In this document: positions 31,665 through 44,183 of the stretch, piece by piece
Layout: every line of letters starts with the position of its first letter
Numbering within the stretch: the first letter of the stretch is position 1
From: Davidsoniella eucalypti
Lineage: Eukaryota; Ascomycota; Sordariomycetes; Microascales; Ceratocystidaceae
Direction of reading: 5' to 3'
Assembly: GCA_004009845.1 (NCBI GenBank)
Contig: RMBW01000008.1
Coordinates: 434,001-498,000 of the forward strand
Length of the DNA: 64,000 bases
Translations under genes and position numbers: made by a program
The notes under the pieces: generated by a model
Database searches by the model: none
The model's input: the letters and a program-made list of their open reading frames with translations, nothing else
Told to the model about the DNA's origin: nothing

Positions 31665-32935
31665 GGCTGAGACTTCAAAACAATTGTTTCTATAGAGCCA
31701 ATTGACGTATACAGACGGGAACGTAGAATTGAAAATAGTCTCTACTGAACAACAGGAAGGGGCTGAATCCGTGAGTTGGGGCCAATTAACTGTTTCTTAT
31801 CCGACCTCCCTAGTACAACTAATTAGATGCTGCTTGATTACAAGATGAGGTGAGGTTGAAAAACAAACGCCACATGTACGCCACACGGATTGTGAAACAG
31901 AGATCGGAGTGTTCAGTACAGACAGATTTTAAGACACGTGCATGTGTGGCGCTACGAATGCTAAATAGGTTTACAGAAATAGCCCCGCCTTGTTGTGCGC
32001 TCGTTGTTAGACGCAACTAAGCCGAATTTGCATATAACGGATAATTTTGTATAAAGCGGTCTAGCCCTATAGAGAAGCAGCAGCAACGGGATAGATGTGG
32101 GTAGCGGAGAAAATTAAGAAGAAAAAAACAATAATGAGTCCAAGACGAAATAGAAAATTTCGCCTAACAGCGCCAGAAAAGAACGCTCCCATTATTGGGG
32201 ATCGGCGCGGCTCTGTAGTACTGAAGTAGCAGTTGGTGCCTTGATAGATAGGATTTTTATTTGATTTTTTTCCTCTTGTGCTTGTGTTTTCTAGCGTCGA
32301 TCACAAGTAACAATATACCTATCGGCTAGCTAGTCGGTCTAGATATGAACCAACAAAACGGACTTGGAGGCTGGTTGAGGCCTGCATGAGGCTGGCAAGA
32401 TCTTACAAAGGGCTTGTATTAGTAGTGATGCAGTGATGCATTCCAAGGCTAGCAAAAGGAGGGGAAGAGAGTTTGTTTGCTCTGCTCTGATCGTGAGAGC
32501 CAGGGGCAAGGCATGAGCAGTCGTTTCAAGCGCTTCAGTATATAGATATGTACTATGTATGTATACGACTATGCAAACAGTGAACAGTGCTATCGAGCTG
32601 GGGAGTAGCATGAAATTGGCGAGGCACTGCATCTGCATAGGATGTAGAAATCTCTGTAAGAGATCAGTACGAGTTTTTAGGACGCTTTATACATGTAATA
32701 TCTAATATCTGTACATACATATATAACTACGGCACTAACTACATAGGTAGATACTATTGTTGTAGAGTGCCCTCTTTTTTTCTTCTTTCCTTCCCCCTAA
32801 TAAGCCAGCTTCTAGCCGACTGGGTCATTGACTGCTACAGTGGAAAAAAAAAACAAGACGTCAAATTTCTTCTTTTTCCAACCTTCTTTTTTGAATTAGC
32901 AACTTTTTGCCCAACTATTCAAAAACACCGCAATC
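31665..32935. other. Divergent promoter region of the Tim17-like and eIF4B genes
   Basis: About 1.27 kb lies between the start codons. T-rich stretches are present near 32770-32890, just upstream of the proposed eIF4B start. No RNA gene was recognised. Confidence 0.5.
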
Positions 32936-35900
32936 ATGGGTATGAATTGAACCCTCTTCCGACCGAAGCTGTATCGCCGTCTTCAATGCGATTCTCGACA
33001 ACATATTTTTATCTCTCAGTCCCGACCCGAATGTGCAGGCAGGTTTACAGCGCGAAACATGCCCTAGGAAATACAGACCAGCACTCGAAAAATTAGCAGA
33101 CAGGATATCCCACCCACTATAGACCCTCTGATTCTACTCCCCGCTCTCGATGTCGAATTTTTTATCTGTCCGGCCACCCAATATCGCCGTGTTGATTTTT
33201 CAAAGCGTCGTTGTTCCTGCTTTGTAGCCGTTTGCTATTTCTCCAGCTACTCTCCTTCTCGCCCATGTGATATCTGCCAGCGGTAGAAATTATGTGTGCG
33301 TGGGTGACACTAGAAAATAAAACTCATACTCCAGATCCGGTCAAAATTCGACGATGAAGCGAAGAGACGACAACTCGAAATACACACTGCCCTAGCCACA
33401 CAGTCTTATAAACCTGGAGTGCCTGTCTTTACTTTTTATTTTCTTTGTCTGGTGGCAGAATCACATGCGATGTGTCGCTGTTGCTGTTTACCAGCTGTTG
33501 GCCGTCCTTCTCTACTACGGCCCACTGGCACAGCAATTCCCAGCAGCGCCACACAAAGAGGGGCCCACAGGAGTGATCGGGGCGGGGGATCAGACCGAGA
33601 GACACTCAGCGACGATCTAGGTTCAATATCCGTAAGGGAGAACCGCCGCCATCATCACAAGGGTTATTTCCTATCTGCTGAGCAATTCGCCGACTGAGAA
33701 ATACAAATATTGTTATCGAGAACTGACCGCTGAGAACTATCGGACCAAACAGCCCCCGGTGTCCACCACCCTGGAACTCGTGACCTACGATATGGATGTG
33801 GACATCGAACAGTAGAATGTTTGTCGCTAACATGGCTCTATTTCTCTAGCTCCCAAGAAGAAGGAACAGCTCAAAATGTCGCTGGGCGACTTCATGAACG
33901 ATAGTTGTAAGTCTGACCTCGTATCCACGTGTGCTTGAGAGTAGTTGTCGCACAACAAAGATCGCCGATATAGTCTGAGCTATTGTGCCGCAACCGACTC
34001 TCGGGGATGGCTTCTGCCAGCTGTGGCTTGATATGCAGAGGAAGTCAACATGCATCATACTAACTAAAATTGGATAGCGTTCGGAGGCGGCTCGTGGGCT
34101 GATGAGGTCGAAGATGACATCAGTAAGTGCAGTTTCTCGAACAACATTCCACATATTGACAATCAGCTAATTATACCTTAGTGACCGGCACCCAGGCCCT
34201 TCCTATGACTGACCGCCGTCCATATGGCAGCAGCTCGGGCTACGGAAACTCTAGCTATGGCAACAACTCGTACGGCGGTGATCGCTTCGAGCGTAGCAGT
34301 AAGTACTTCTGCCATACCTTGACGACCAAAAAATAGACACTTTTGCCGGCTTGGATTGATTATGTACAGAACCTGACCCTCAATTCTTTATCTTTTAGGC
34401 TATGCTCCTCGCCATCAGGGCCCTACTGAGCTTCCCGACAAGCCCCCCTACACCGCCCACCTAGGAAACCTAAGCTACGACGCTACCGTTGAGTCCGTTA
34501 GCGAGTTCTTCGAGTCTAGCGAAGTTGTCTCCGTCCGTATCATCGAGGACCGCGAGAACCAGCGTCCCAAGGGATTCGCCTACGCTGAGTTCAAGACCGT
34601 TGATGGTCTGAAAGCTGCTCTGACTCTGGATGGCACTTCCTTCCAGGGACGTCCTATCCGGATCAAGATCGCCGATCCCCGTAAGTCTTATCTTTGCATC
34701 GGTACCGTACCGTTTAGTCTTTAGCCATGGAATTTCTAACTCGGCAACTAGCTCGTGACCGCCCTGAGGGCCTCAGCTCTGGCCGTGACCTCGACTGGAC
34801 TCGCAAGGGACCCCTAGCCGATCTACCTAACAGTCGTAGCCGCGGTGAGTTCACCGAGCGTCGTGGTCCTCGCGAGCCCCGTGAGCCCATGGAAGACCGT
34901 GGAATCCGTGAACTTGGTTCTTGGGAGCGCAAGGGACCTCTTTCTCCCCTGGCTCGCGAAGAGCGCTCGGAGGGCTCTCGCGATAACAGCCGCCCTCCCC
35001 GTAACGCCGAGCGTACCGATTCTTTCCGTTCCGGCCGCCGCGAAGGCGCTACCTGGGGCGAGGGTCGTCCCCAGAACCAAGAAGGCTCGCGCCCTCCCCG
35101 GCCTGAGCGTGTCCCCACTGCGGCCGATCGCGACAGCCAGTGGCGCACTAGCATGCGCCCTGATGCTGCTGCTGCTGGAGAAACCCCTGGCTCTCCTGTT
35201 GCTTCCAGTGCTCCTGGCGGCCGTCCACGCCTGAACCTGACTAAGCGGACTGTCACAGAGCACGCTGAGGGCTCTGGCGATGCCGCCGATGCTACTAACA
35301 ACAAGGGAAGCAACCCCTTCGGTGCCGCCCGTCCTATTGATACCACTGCCCGTGAGCGTGAAGTTGAGGAAAAGCGCCTGCAAGCGCTAAAGGAAAAGAA
35401 GGAAGCCGAAGAGCAGGCCAAGGAGGCCGCTCGCGTGGCCAAGGAGGTTGCTGAGAAGGAGGCTGCCGAGAAGGCCGAGGCCGACAAGATCGCCGCCGAG
35501 AAGGCTGAAGCCGAAGCCAAGATTTCGGCTAAGAAGGCTGAGGCTGAGGCTAAGGCTGAGGCTGAGGCTGAGGTTGAGGTTGAGGTTGAGGCTGAGGCTG
35601 AGCCGGCCAGTGCCAAGGAGGCTACTTCTGCCGCTGCTACTGAGCAGAAGCCACAGAACCGCAACCGGGAGCCTCGTGAGTCCAAGTCTTCACGCGCCAC
35701 CGACAGCGGTAACTGGCGCTCCAGCGGTCCTCGGGGTCCTCCCGGCTCTCGTCGTGGCGATAACCGTGGCCCCCGTGGCGGTCGCGAGGGCGGTCGCGAG
35801 GGCGCTCGTGAGGGTGGCCGTGGCCCCCGTAACAACGGTCCCAACCGCGAGCACAACAACCGTGGTGACAACCACCGTGACATGCGCGAGCAGTCGGCTC

Positions 35901-36052
35901 CTTCCACGCCCGTCACCCCCTCTGCGCCGGAAGCTAGCTCAGAGGCTCCCGCGGCTGCTTCTCCTGCCCCCGCAGCCCCTGCTGCTGATGATGACGGCTG
36001 GACTACGGTGCCTCAAGTACGTAGTAGACGCAACGGCCGGCCCATGGCGTAA
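32936..36052 (+). CDS. Translation initiation factor eIF4B (601 aa, 6 exons)
   Basis: eIF4B stimulates the eIF4A helicase and helps mRNA recruitment to the 40S subunit. Exons: 32936-32939 (ATGG), 33850-33906, 34078-34122, 34182-34298, 34399-34680, 34752-36052. All junctions keep frame and use GT-AG. The N-terminus MAPKKKEQLKMSLGDF matches the fungal eIF4B start. The RRM spans about 91-168 (RNP2 AHLGNL 94-99, RNP1 KGFAYAEF 132-139). An Arg/Asp/Glu-rich repetitive segment follows, then an Ala/Glu/Lys helix encoded by degenerate GAGGCT/GAGGTT repeats (35537-35605), an RGG/RGGR-rich stretch, and the terminal motif DDDGWTTVPQVRSR. The first exon, separated by a 910-bp intron, is the least certain part; everything from 33850 is firm. 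Confidence 0.9.
35537..35605 (+). repeat. In-frame GAGGCT/GAGGTT hexanucleotide repeat in eIF4B
   Basis: Alternating GAGGCT and GAGGTT units encode the EAEAEVEVEVEAEAE run of the helical segment. Such tracts change length readily by slippage in whole-codon steps. Confidence 0.85.
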
Positions 36053-37103
36053 TGAAGCGTGAAGTCTCATGAATGATAGCTGCTTTGACATGAAACAAAA
36101 TTATAAAAAAAACACAAACTCATGGAAAACAAAAGTAACGTGGTTTTTTTTCTTTTTAATTTTTTTATATCTTTTTTTCTCTTATGCCTTTATATTTTTT
36201 GCTTTTTTATTTTATCCAAAAGGGAGAGAAGAGAGGAAGATGAAGAGACACAAGAGCGAGAGTGGGGTTTCGGTAAATTTGAAACAATCAGTCAGAATTC
36301 GATTTTTTTTTTGGAATGAAGTGGATGTATCGAAGCTACTAATCAACTTTTCACATGAGTAAGTAAGCCAAGAGAAGAGAATAGAAGGAAATATCAGGAA
36401 TGAAATGTCACATGTTGGTTAAAGAACAAAATGAAGATTAGATGATGGAAAGAAAAGATGAGATTGAGTGATGGACCAGTGTATACGATGAATTTTCTAT
36501 TACACCTACTATAAATGTAGCAAAGAGAAGGATAAGTAGTAGGAGACGATACCGAGATTATAAGATAGCGAGAGAAGAGAGAAATAAAACATGATTCAAC
36601 GAAAAGTGTAGGCATGGATTGGAATTTATGTGAAAGATGATATTATCTGTCTGTCTACATGAAGAAGCCGTTTCATTCTACATAGCTAAGATGAGACAAA
36701 TATGGGAAAAATAGAACGAAAAGGAAGAAAAAAAACCAGAGGACGTGTAATCTTTAGTTGTCCTCATTCCAACTCTCCAAACTCCACAAACGAAAGGAAG
36801 ATAAATATATTGACAAAGGAAACAAAAAGAAAGAAAAGGATGTCATGTAACTAATTAAGAAGAAAGGAAATACTGGAAGAACCTGTGATTTCTCGTCTTG
36901 AGCCGATAGAAGAATTACATAATAAAAAAAAGAGACATGACATATGGCATAAACATGAAGAATAGAGCAAATACGACGCAATAGTTTTGTACAAAGAAGG
37001 GAAAGCCAAATGAGAGCGTGGCTAAATGGATAGGAAAAAAAAAGACAAACAAGAAATCGAGAAAGGTACAAGGACAAAAGTACAGAAAAAAGAGTACATA
37101 CTG
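36053..37103. other. Intergenic between convergent eIF4B and GPHR genes
   Basis: A/T-tract-rich, with T-runs on one side and A-runs on the other, consistent with two facing 3' UTRs. No gene is supported. Confidence 0.55.
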
Positions 37104-38951
37104 TTATGATCTCTTCACCATACCCTTTTCCTCGGACTCAAACTCGTCCTCGTCATCAATCTCCAACTTGCCATTGACCCAGATACCGAATGCCGTGACA
37201 GCACCAGCCAATAAGAACCACGTCTCGAACCACCGATCGACAAAGCTCAACTGCAAGACTCCGCCGCCGAGGGCATCGGCAACAGCCCCGCGGGCTTCAG
37301 ATGGCAACGACGACCGCAGCATCATGGCGGCAGCAATGACATAGACGGCGAGGATCTGTCCGAGTAGAAGCGGCAGGTTGGATCTGGCATGGGCTAGTAG
37401 CGCACGAGGAGCCCAGCGAGACAGTATATGCGCCGTCTGTAGAGCCGAGTTGGCACTGAGGAGTAGGATACCGCCAGACATTAGGAAAGACACTTGGCGT
37501 GCCCAGGCTGCGGTATCGATAGACGAGTCCCAGTGGAGAGCGACCAGACCAAGAGCGCGGCTGACCGGATCAGAAACGAAAGCTGAGGGATCGTGGCTAG
37601 CGGTGCTGCTGGCCTCGAAGAGGTGCGTTGTCGCCGTGAAGGAAGTGTTCAGGATACGGTACACGCAGTACACGGCGAAGACATAGTCGGGAACGGCGAA
37701 CAGGCAGCCCATAAAGGTCCGGGCACGCACAGCAGCAGCACGCTTGTGAAGCAGAGACGACAGCTGGCTAGCCAGGGACTGAGCCATGGTTTCCAGACCG
37801 GCGATCTCAGAGCGCAGACTGCGGATTTCAGCCTCGTCGGTGGTTGGGCCGCGGAAGGTACCAATCATTTGGGTGACTAGACTAGGCGAGGGCAGAGAAT
37901 CGTCGGAAGACGAAGTACGGCACTCCAGCACGGCGATGCGGTGGCGCTTGGCGACGAGAAGCTCGGAGGTAGCATCGAAAGCAGCCTGTTTGCGAGCTAC
38001 GACGGTCTCCGATACGAGCGCGTTGTTACGGCCGCGGCGGAAGGGGGAGGTCATGGACGAGAAGAAGGTAGTCCAGGGCGCAGAAACGGCAGCAAAGCCC
38101 GAAAGCAAGGCCGTAAGTGCAACACCGATGACTCCGATGCGAGCAAGCGAGGCGATCACCAAGCCGTCCCGGGTCCTTTGCGTGGTAGAGGCGTGAGAGT
38201 GAGAGTACAGCCAACCCTTGCGAACCAGCGCAGGCTCGGCAGGAGGCACCACAGCGCCCACACTGTAAAAGACCAAAAACCAGGCCCCCATAGCCAGGGC
38301 AAAGACGGCCCAGGTAACCTTGCGCGCCTTGCCCGTGGGCGAGTAGAAGGGTTGGCCGACAACAGCCACCACGATACTGCGCAGCTGCAGCGTAGGAACC
38401 ACCACGACCAGCAGGGCCACCAGGACAGGCACGGCAACGCCCATGGCGGCAGCACGGGCACGCTGCGGGAAGACATCGGCGACTTCGCAGACGACCAGCA
38501 TGGCCACCTCGGCAGCCAGGGCCACGGTCAGCGAGAAGGCAATGGCCGAGCCGCGCTTGACGGCGGACCGCTTCGCATGGTCGGCGTGGACGGCGCGCAG
38601 GCCGGCCGGAGCGTGAGAGGGCAGGATATGGTCATCGCCGTCAATGGTCGAGGAAGACAGGGCGGGAAGCAGGCGGGCCTCGAGAAGTGGCAGGAGACGA
38701 GTATGGGCAACGGCCAGGAAGACGACGAAGACGGCGAAGATCACGAGAAGAGACGGGAGTGGCGGCGAGGGAGAGGCGGCGCATGAGTCGGATGCGCACG
38801 CTGCGACGAGCCACGAGAAGAACATGGCGAACGGCGGAGACGCAGCAGAAAGCGAAGAGGCCGTCTGTGCTATAGTATGTGATGGGGATGCTGAGATATT
38901 CGGATCAGGCGTGGTTGATAGATTGGCAGCGATGGTCGGCTGATTGCTCAT
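37104..38951 (-). CDS. Golgi pH regulator / GPR89-GTG homologue (615 aa, single exon)
   Basis: This is a multi-pass membrane protein of the GPHR family. In animals the family acts as an anion conductance that acidifies the Golgi; the plant homologues were described as GTG proteins. About nine hydrophobic helices are visible (roughly 65-83, 135-157, 171-190, 213-236, 266-290, 411-433, 488-505, 525-545, 570-592). The family hallmark is RIGVIGVALTALLSGFAAVS (271-290), followed by the PW/SPFRRGRNN loop. A long coiled-coil-like hydrophilic loop (about 305-410) separates the N- and C-terminal membrane blocks, as expected. It is longer than the animal protein (about 455 aa) because of N-terminal and loop extensions. 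The start is the first ATG of the long open frame. The last residues are acidic, then basic. Confidence 0.92.
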   Translation of the reverse strand: MSNQPTIAANLSTTPDPNISASPSHTIAQTASSLSAASPPFAMFFSWLVAACASDSCAASPSPPLPSLLVIFAVFVVFLAVAHTRLLPLLEARLLPALSSSTIDGDDHILPSHAPAGLRAVHADHAKRSAVKRGSAIAFSLTVALAAEVAMLVVCEVADVFPQRARAAAMGVAVPVLVALLVVVVPTLQLRSIVVAVVGQPFYSPTGKARKVTWAVFALAMGAWFLVFYSVGAVVPPAEPALVRKGWLYSHSHASTTQRTRDGLVIASLARIGVIGVALTALLSGFAAVSAPWTTFFSSMTSPFRRGRNNALVSETVVARKQAAFDATSELLVAKRHRIAVLECRTSSSDDSLPSPSLVTQMIGTFRGPTTDEAEIRSLRSEIAGLETMAQSLASQLSSLLHKRAAAVRARTFMGCLFAVPDYVFAVYCVYRILNTSFTATTHLFEASSTASHDPSAFVSDPVSRALGLVALHWDSSIDTAAWARQVSFLMSGGILLLSANSALQTAHILSRWAPRALLAHARSNLPLLLGQILAVYVIAAAMMLRSSLPSEARGAVADALGGGVLQLSFVDRWFETWFLLAGAVTAFGIWVNGKLEIDDEDEFESEEKGMVKRS

Positions 38952-41900
38952 TGGGCGACTCGGACCGGGGAAAAGAGATAAGAAAAGAGAAAAGATATGT
39001 CAAGAAAATGATGTGAAAAGGCAGAAAAGAGAGATGTGCCAGCGAATCACACAGAATCGGACAAGCGAGAAAAGTATGCTGGGAGGTAAGCTGGGCTGTT
39101 GCAGATCGTCGTCTCTGTTTGAGAAAATGAGCCACGATAAATAAGCTTCCGGGAGCAGATATACCAGGGCTTATTTAGCTGTCGACGGTGTAATTGTAAG
39201 CGATAGATGCCGATAAGCCAAAGAAGCAAATATGGCCGCTTGCGGCACTAGTAAAAGAGAAGAATACGAAGACCAAAAAAAGGAATGTGATTTCTTCTTT
39301 TTTTCTGCAACTGTCTCGGTCTATAGTGTTTTAAAAGACACACCGAAAAACAGGCAATAGCCAGAGCAGAGAAAACGGAACGAATAAAGTCGGTGATGAC
39401 GCGTGTTGCAAATGATGCAGTTGCCGTCAAAGGAGCAACAAGATAAAGAGTGAATGAAAAGCCGAAGCAAAACAAAAGGACAGAATGCGAAAGAAGAAAA
39501 AAAAAATTGAATAAAATGATGCCCTCTACAAGTCTCAAAACAAGTAGAAAAGGCAGCCAGTCGCCAGATCGTGCGGAAAACAAGAATTAAAAATCAAGGA
39601 AGCAAAACAAAGAAAACAAGGATAGAAAATAATCACGATGGCAGACGACCAGAATAAGAGGATCGAGTTCAAAAAGACACAAATAGGTCTTGCTATACTG
39701 GTAGAATAGAAGAAATAACTTGGAAGAGCAGTAACCGTTTTGGCAGCAGCATATGCAGGCGAAAATCCTCCACCTTCGAATCCCAATTAAGCAAGGCGGA
39801 ATGCAGGAAATTGCGGTTGATGCAACTGACTCTATTGCCGAAAAAAAAGATAACAAAAAGTGGTAATTGTGAAGCAACAAGACGCACTTCAAAATAGCGA
39901 TCGACCTCAGTAGCAAAAAGAACCGCAGTTTAAATTTCCAAGCCGGCGATGGAGGGCGACAAGGGAAACAAATATAGAACAATGGATAAGCCGGATGGAT
40001 AAATAAATACAAACAGCGCAGCTGTATTTCGAGGATTTATTTGGGTGCTTTGTTTAAAATAGCGGCAGATGTGGAAAGTGTTTTAATGCAAAGGAAAACA
40101 AAAATGCAAACCAAGAACGAAAAGCAACCAGCATAAATCGGGGAAATCTCAAGGTTGGCAGACGTACGAATATATATAAAGAAAATTCGGCAAAGAACAG
40201 AATGAAATAATTAGGCTAAAAAGGGTACACAAAGTCCAAGGTGGGCTGACGACTGAAGAATAATAAAAAGAACAAACAAGAATACATGTATAACTTACCA
40301 AGTAATGCTTACACCCAGCCAAGCTGAAGCAAACGATCGTTCGTAAATACAGCTACTTAGTTAGCTAATAGAGTAATGAAGCATCTATGATCGCCCCGAG
40401 ATGGTTCCTCCTCTTCCCACAGACTTTTGCTATACGTAGTTATTTGCTCTCTCGATAGACGACAACGCTTCCCCCATATCCAACAAAGCTCATCATAACT
40501 CGACCTATGTTTGTCCTCTCGGATCTTTTCTGCTCTTCGAGTGCCGTCACTAAACGTAGCGTTCGGGCTCTCTAGCTCTTTCTGTTGGTGTTTTAGGTTT
40601 GATCTACGCGCCAGCATGGCTACGCAACCCTCCTCCCCCCATCTCCCACTATTAACTTTGCACCCCTAGAAAGCTGCTGTGGAAAAGAAGACAATCCTAG
40701 TTGATTATGAGACAAACAAGATCGTTGCTCTTAGTATTCCATACGTAGGTAGTACAGAAGCAGCAAGAGGAAGAATACTTGCCGAGAACAAAACATGGAA
40801 ATGTACAAAATGTATTGTCTGTTCTCTCTTGTTCTTGCGCTTCTCCGTGCGCCGTGCTTCTTTGAGCACAGTTTCAGCACTGGTATCAAGTAGCCTACCA
40901 GCGAGCAGATATCTTGATTGCTAATATATACAATTTGCACAACATCGTGTGGGTGGCTTCGAATTGGTGGAGGGCGTGATATTAGATTCCACAGCGCCAT
41001 TAAAAATTCTCGTATCGGCTAAGCTAGTATACGATAACAAATAGAAAATAACAACAGCACGATTCGTTTGTTGAATTTGTCAAATCGAGAAAACTAAGCG
41101 AAGGCTTCCATTTGTTTTATTAACATTCTTAAAGCACAGCCAAAAAAAAAAAAAAAAAAAAAAAACCTTGTTTAGACCAAATAAGTAAACAACGCTGCTG
41201 CTCAGCCTCCACATTTTATATATTAGTATACATCGTATAAAGCCAACGTGTCGACAAAAGATTTTACTAATGGCAGACACCAAACAAGCGGAATCACCGC
41301 CACAAACATGCCATTGATAATTGTTGCTTGATATCACCAAATCCCAACATGTGAAGCTTCCTTTGCGTCAACTTCATCTACTTCGTATGTGATATACAGG
41401 TACAAGCGAATTGCCACACGCGATATATGAGACTTGGAAATTCAATAATATATCCCGTGTAATTCACAAAGCTAGTCTCCCACACACTGTTTGTGACAAG
41501 GGAAACATGAAAAAAAGAGGTCTCAAACTCAAAGCCATGCCTTCGTTAGTGAAAACATTGGAGGAATATTAGAATAAAGGGACAAATTGGGATTTTGTTC
41601 CCTATTTCCGGGCCATGGAACAATTTGTGTTTCTTTTTGCTACTCTATCAAGACCTATTTTTATCAGTGTGTTTTTAGATTAAGTGCCCGACAGCAAGAC
41701 AATCTATATGTCGTAGCCCTAACCCTAGCCCTAGCTACGTAAAAGGCCATCTTTCCGTTGATATTACAAGATTTCATGACAGTAACCGTAGATATAGATA
41801 TACAATATTTCTCGCTTATGCAATACAGCTACCGTCAGCTATTCGATAACTACTTTATCACTTTATCTTCCCATCGCTACCAATGGTAAATGCTGCACCA

Positions 41901-42973
41901 ATAGAGCCAAACTCACACCAACATTCATAAATCAGACGATCCTAAATAGAGTGCATATGCTTACAGACAATCATGATCTCGCAAGGTCACAGTAGTCGGT
42001 TATGTTTCTTGCGGCAGCAACAAAAGATGAACATGTATACGATGATACGTAACTTCGATCTATAAGCTAGTTCAAACATTACAACGCCCCTATGCCTGCA
42101 TCTTCATACTACATACCAAAATTATCCAAGCTTCAAAAGCAAATAGCTCATGGAAACTAAAAGAATAGAGGAAGAAAAAAATGTTAAAGGAGGACGTTTG
42201 TGAATCCTGGGGCGTAGATCCCAAACCAACTATTGTACCATCAATGCCCAAAAAGTGAACAAATATTATAATTAGTGCCGACTAAGAGTGATTCGATAAT
42301 CAGGAGTGGATAACAAATGTATACATGCAGTACTTTGAGATCACAGGATACAATATAGATTTAGTGTAAAGAATGAGTGAGTGGTGATGATATTCAATAT
42401 TTATCAGCCTAGATAAAGGAAACAACGGCTCGGTGTCAAGTGAACAGATAACAAAAATCAAATGAATTGGAGAATACCCCCATAAGCGAGTTGCAGATGT
42501 AAAAACAAAACTTGGACAACCTCTGTATGAAAGATGCAAGATACTCTTGGGTTATAATAGAGAGAGTAATGAAGAGAAAAAAAAGAATAGGCAAAACAAG
42601 GCTCAGAGGACTTTATCAAGGGCTATTTGTTCCCATCCTCTTAACCTTTTTTTTTTATAAAAGAAAATAAAAACAAAAGTTCTTTATAAACGAGAGAGAA
42701 TCAAGAAAAATAAAAGACAGAAAACCGCTAATAAAGCAAGCAAAGGAAACCCCTTGAAAAGTAGGAAAATGGTATGAAAAAAAAGCAATGAAGAAAAGAT
42801 ATGCAAAATAAAAAATGAAATGAAACCACCCAACAGTACAACTTTCGTAATCGTATCAAAAGAGAGAGAAAAAAAAAAGAAGAAAAAAAATAGATGTAGA
42901 AGAAAGTAACCCAAACAACAGGTGTATAACTGATAAGTACGATAGGGATGAAGACGAAATAGTGTAAAAACTA
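38952..42973. other. 4-kb interval without a supported gene
   Basis: A-rich on the plus strand throughout, with short spurious ORFs on the minus strand that read Phe/Leu-rich. It includes a 24-A homopolymer at 41142-41165 and a short telomere-like motif at 41717-41734. It may include a long 5' leader of the GPHR gene. Confidence 0.5.
41142..41165 (+). repeat. A24 homopolymer
   Basis: An uninterrupted run of 24 A's. I found no flanking direct repeat, so a retroposed tail is not supported here. Confidence 0.9.
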
Positions 42974-44183
42974 CTACTCTTCATCGTCAGACCACTCCTT
43001 CTTTCCAAGAGAGATAGCTTCAGCTACCTCCATTTGATGCAACAACTCTTTGCGTTGTTGAATCTGGACAGGTGCCGGCCGGGGTACATCCATATCCGAG
43101 TCTGCGCCGTCACTATCGTCTTCATCGCTAGGCTGTTGCTGTTTAGCAGTCGCGTCTGTACTAGCGCTGACAACCGCCTGGGGCGGTACCTTGGGCTTAG
43201 CTTGGCTTTGGACAACCTTGGCTTCGATTATATTAGCCAGGCCCGTCATAGGGATGTTTCCAGATGAAGAACCGGGACGGCTGTTTGGTCGGCTGTTGAC
43301 GGCAGATGTGCTACGTCCCAGGATAGCGTTGGGATCAATGCCCTTGATTAATGGATCGAATGAAGCAGGCAGCCCCAGAGCACGAGCTACATAATGAGCC
43401 TCTTCCTCTGGCGAATGGGCTGTCTTCATGAGTTTCTCCATCTGATCCAGGTCCATATCGATCTCGTGAACACCACCGGTGGCTTCTAGCATGCCACGGT
43501 AGCCGCGGCGGCCGGGGTCGTTTGTTCGCTTCTCTTTCTTCTTAGTGCGCTTGTCCTTTGGGCGAACCACGACTACGGGCACTGGAGAGTACTGGAGGCA
43601 ATACTTTGAAAAGCTGTTGCGGGAGTTCCACATGCCCTGAAGGCCCTGAGCAGCTTTTCCCTTGGTGCCAACAATGAGCATACCGGGTTGGTGAACTCCA
43701 ATCTAGCAACGGTAAGATATATATGTTAGTCAAAGCCTTTTTGCTTCCAAATATATGACAACTTACAAGTCCGCGAAATGTCTGCGTAAGCTTTCCGAAC
43801 GAATACTCGAGAGCGATGTGAATTCCTTTATTATGTATATTCTGCGACTCGACCCAATTAAGTAGTTCGCGGGCTTCTTTCTGATAAGCCGTCTCTGACG
43901 TGACCTTGACATCCTTTTCGTTGACTTTAACGCACACAACAATGTCGCCATCCTCGACCAGGGAGTCGAGAAGCCAGGAAAGAGCATCGTGAGAATATAC
44001 ATGATCGTCGAGGCCGACCATGAAAGTGCGCGATAGTTTGTGTAGCTGGTAAGCTTTATGGCGAGTTTGAAGGGTGATTCCTATGGTGTTATTCTTAGTG
44101 GTATCAACCGAGTCAAGGTTTCCAAAAGCAACATGTTGTTGGAATCTAGGATTTGTTTCCAATTTCGTGGTTAGTTGGGTCAT
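42974..44183 (-). CDS. Universal stress protein (UspA-domain) family protein (381 aa, 2 exons)
   Basis: Exons 44183-43767 and 43702-42974 are joined across a 64-bp intron (gtaagt...tgctag, branch site CTAAC) in phase 0, giving …QTFRGL-IGVHQPG…. The UspA fold spans about 52-190: first strand RTFMVGLDDHVYS, a helix with ALSWLLDSLVEDGDIVVCVKV, and the last part GMLIVGTKGKAAQ followed by VPVVVVRP. The Gly-rich nucleotide loop is only partly like the ATP-binding consensus. The C-terminal half (about 190-381) is acidic, Ser/Pro-rich and mostly disordered, ending in GKKEWSDDEE. Proteins of this layout are common in filamentous ascomycetes. Their molecular role is not established, and a stress link is by family name only. 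Confidence 0.85.

Noticed and set aside
34714..35916. 400-codon open frame on the minus strand opposite eIF4B
   Set aside because: It mirrors the Arg/Glu/Ala-rich, GC-biased codons of eIF4B, gives Ser/Ala/Arg low-complexity protein, and spans an intron of the real gene.
35448..36062. 204-codon plus-strand frame overlapping eIF4B
   Set aside because: Out-of-frame reading of the repeat region (Leu/Arg alternation), not a separate gene.
37941..38786. 281-codon plus-strand frame opposite the GPHR gene
   Set aside because: His/Gln/Gly-rich shadow of a gene with strong codon bias; it has no domain and sits entirely inside a well-supported gene.
39587..40012. 141-codon minus-strand frame in the gap before the USP gene
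   Set aside because: Phe/Leu/Ser-rich translation of A-rich plus-strand DNA, typical of non-coding sequence here.
41142..41165. A24 run as another retroposed tail
   Set aside because: I found no flanking 10-12-bp direct repeat and no preceding core sequence.
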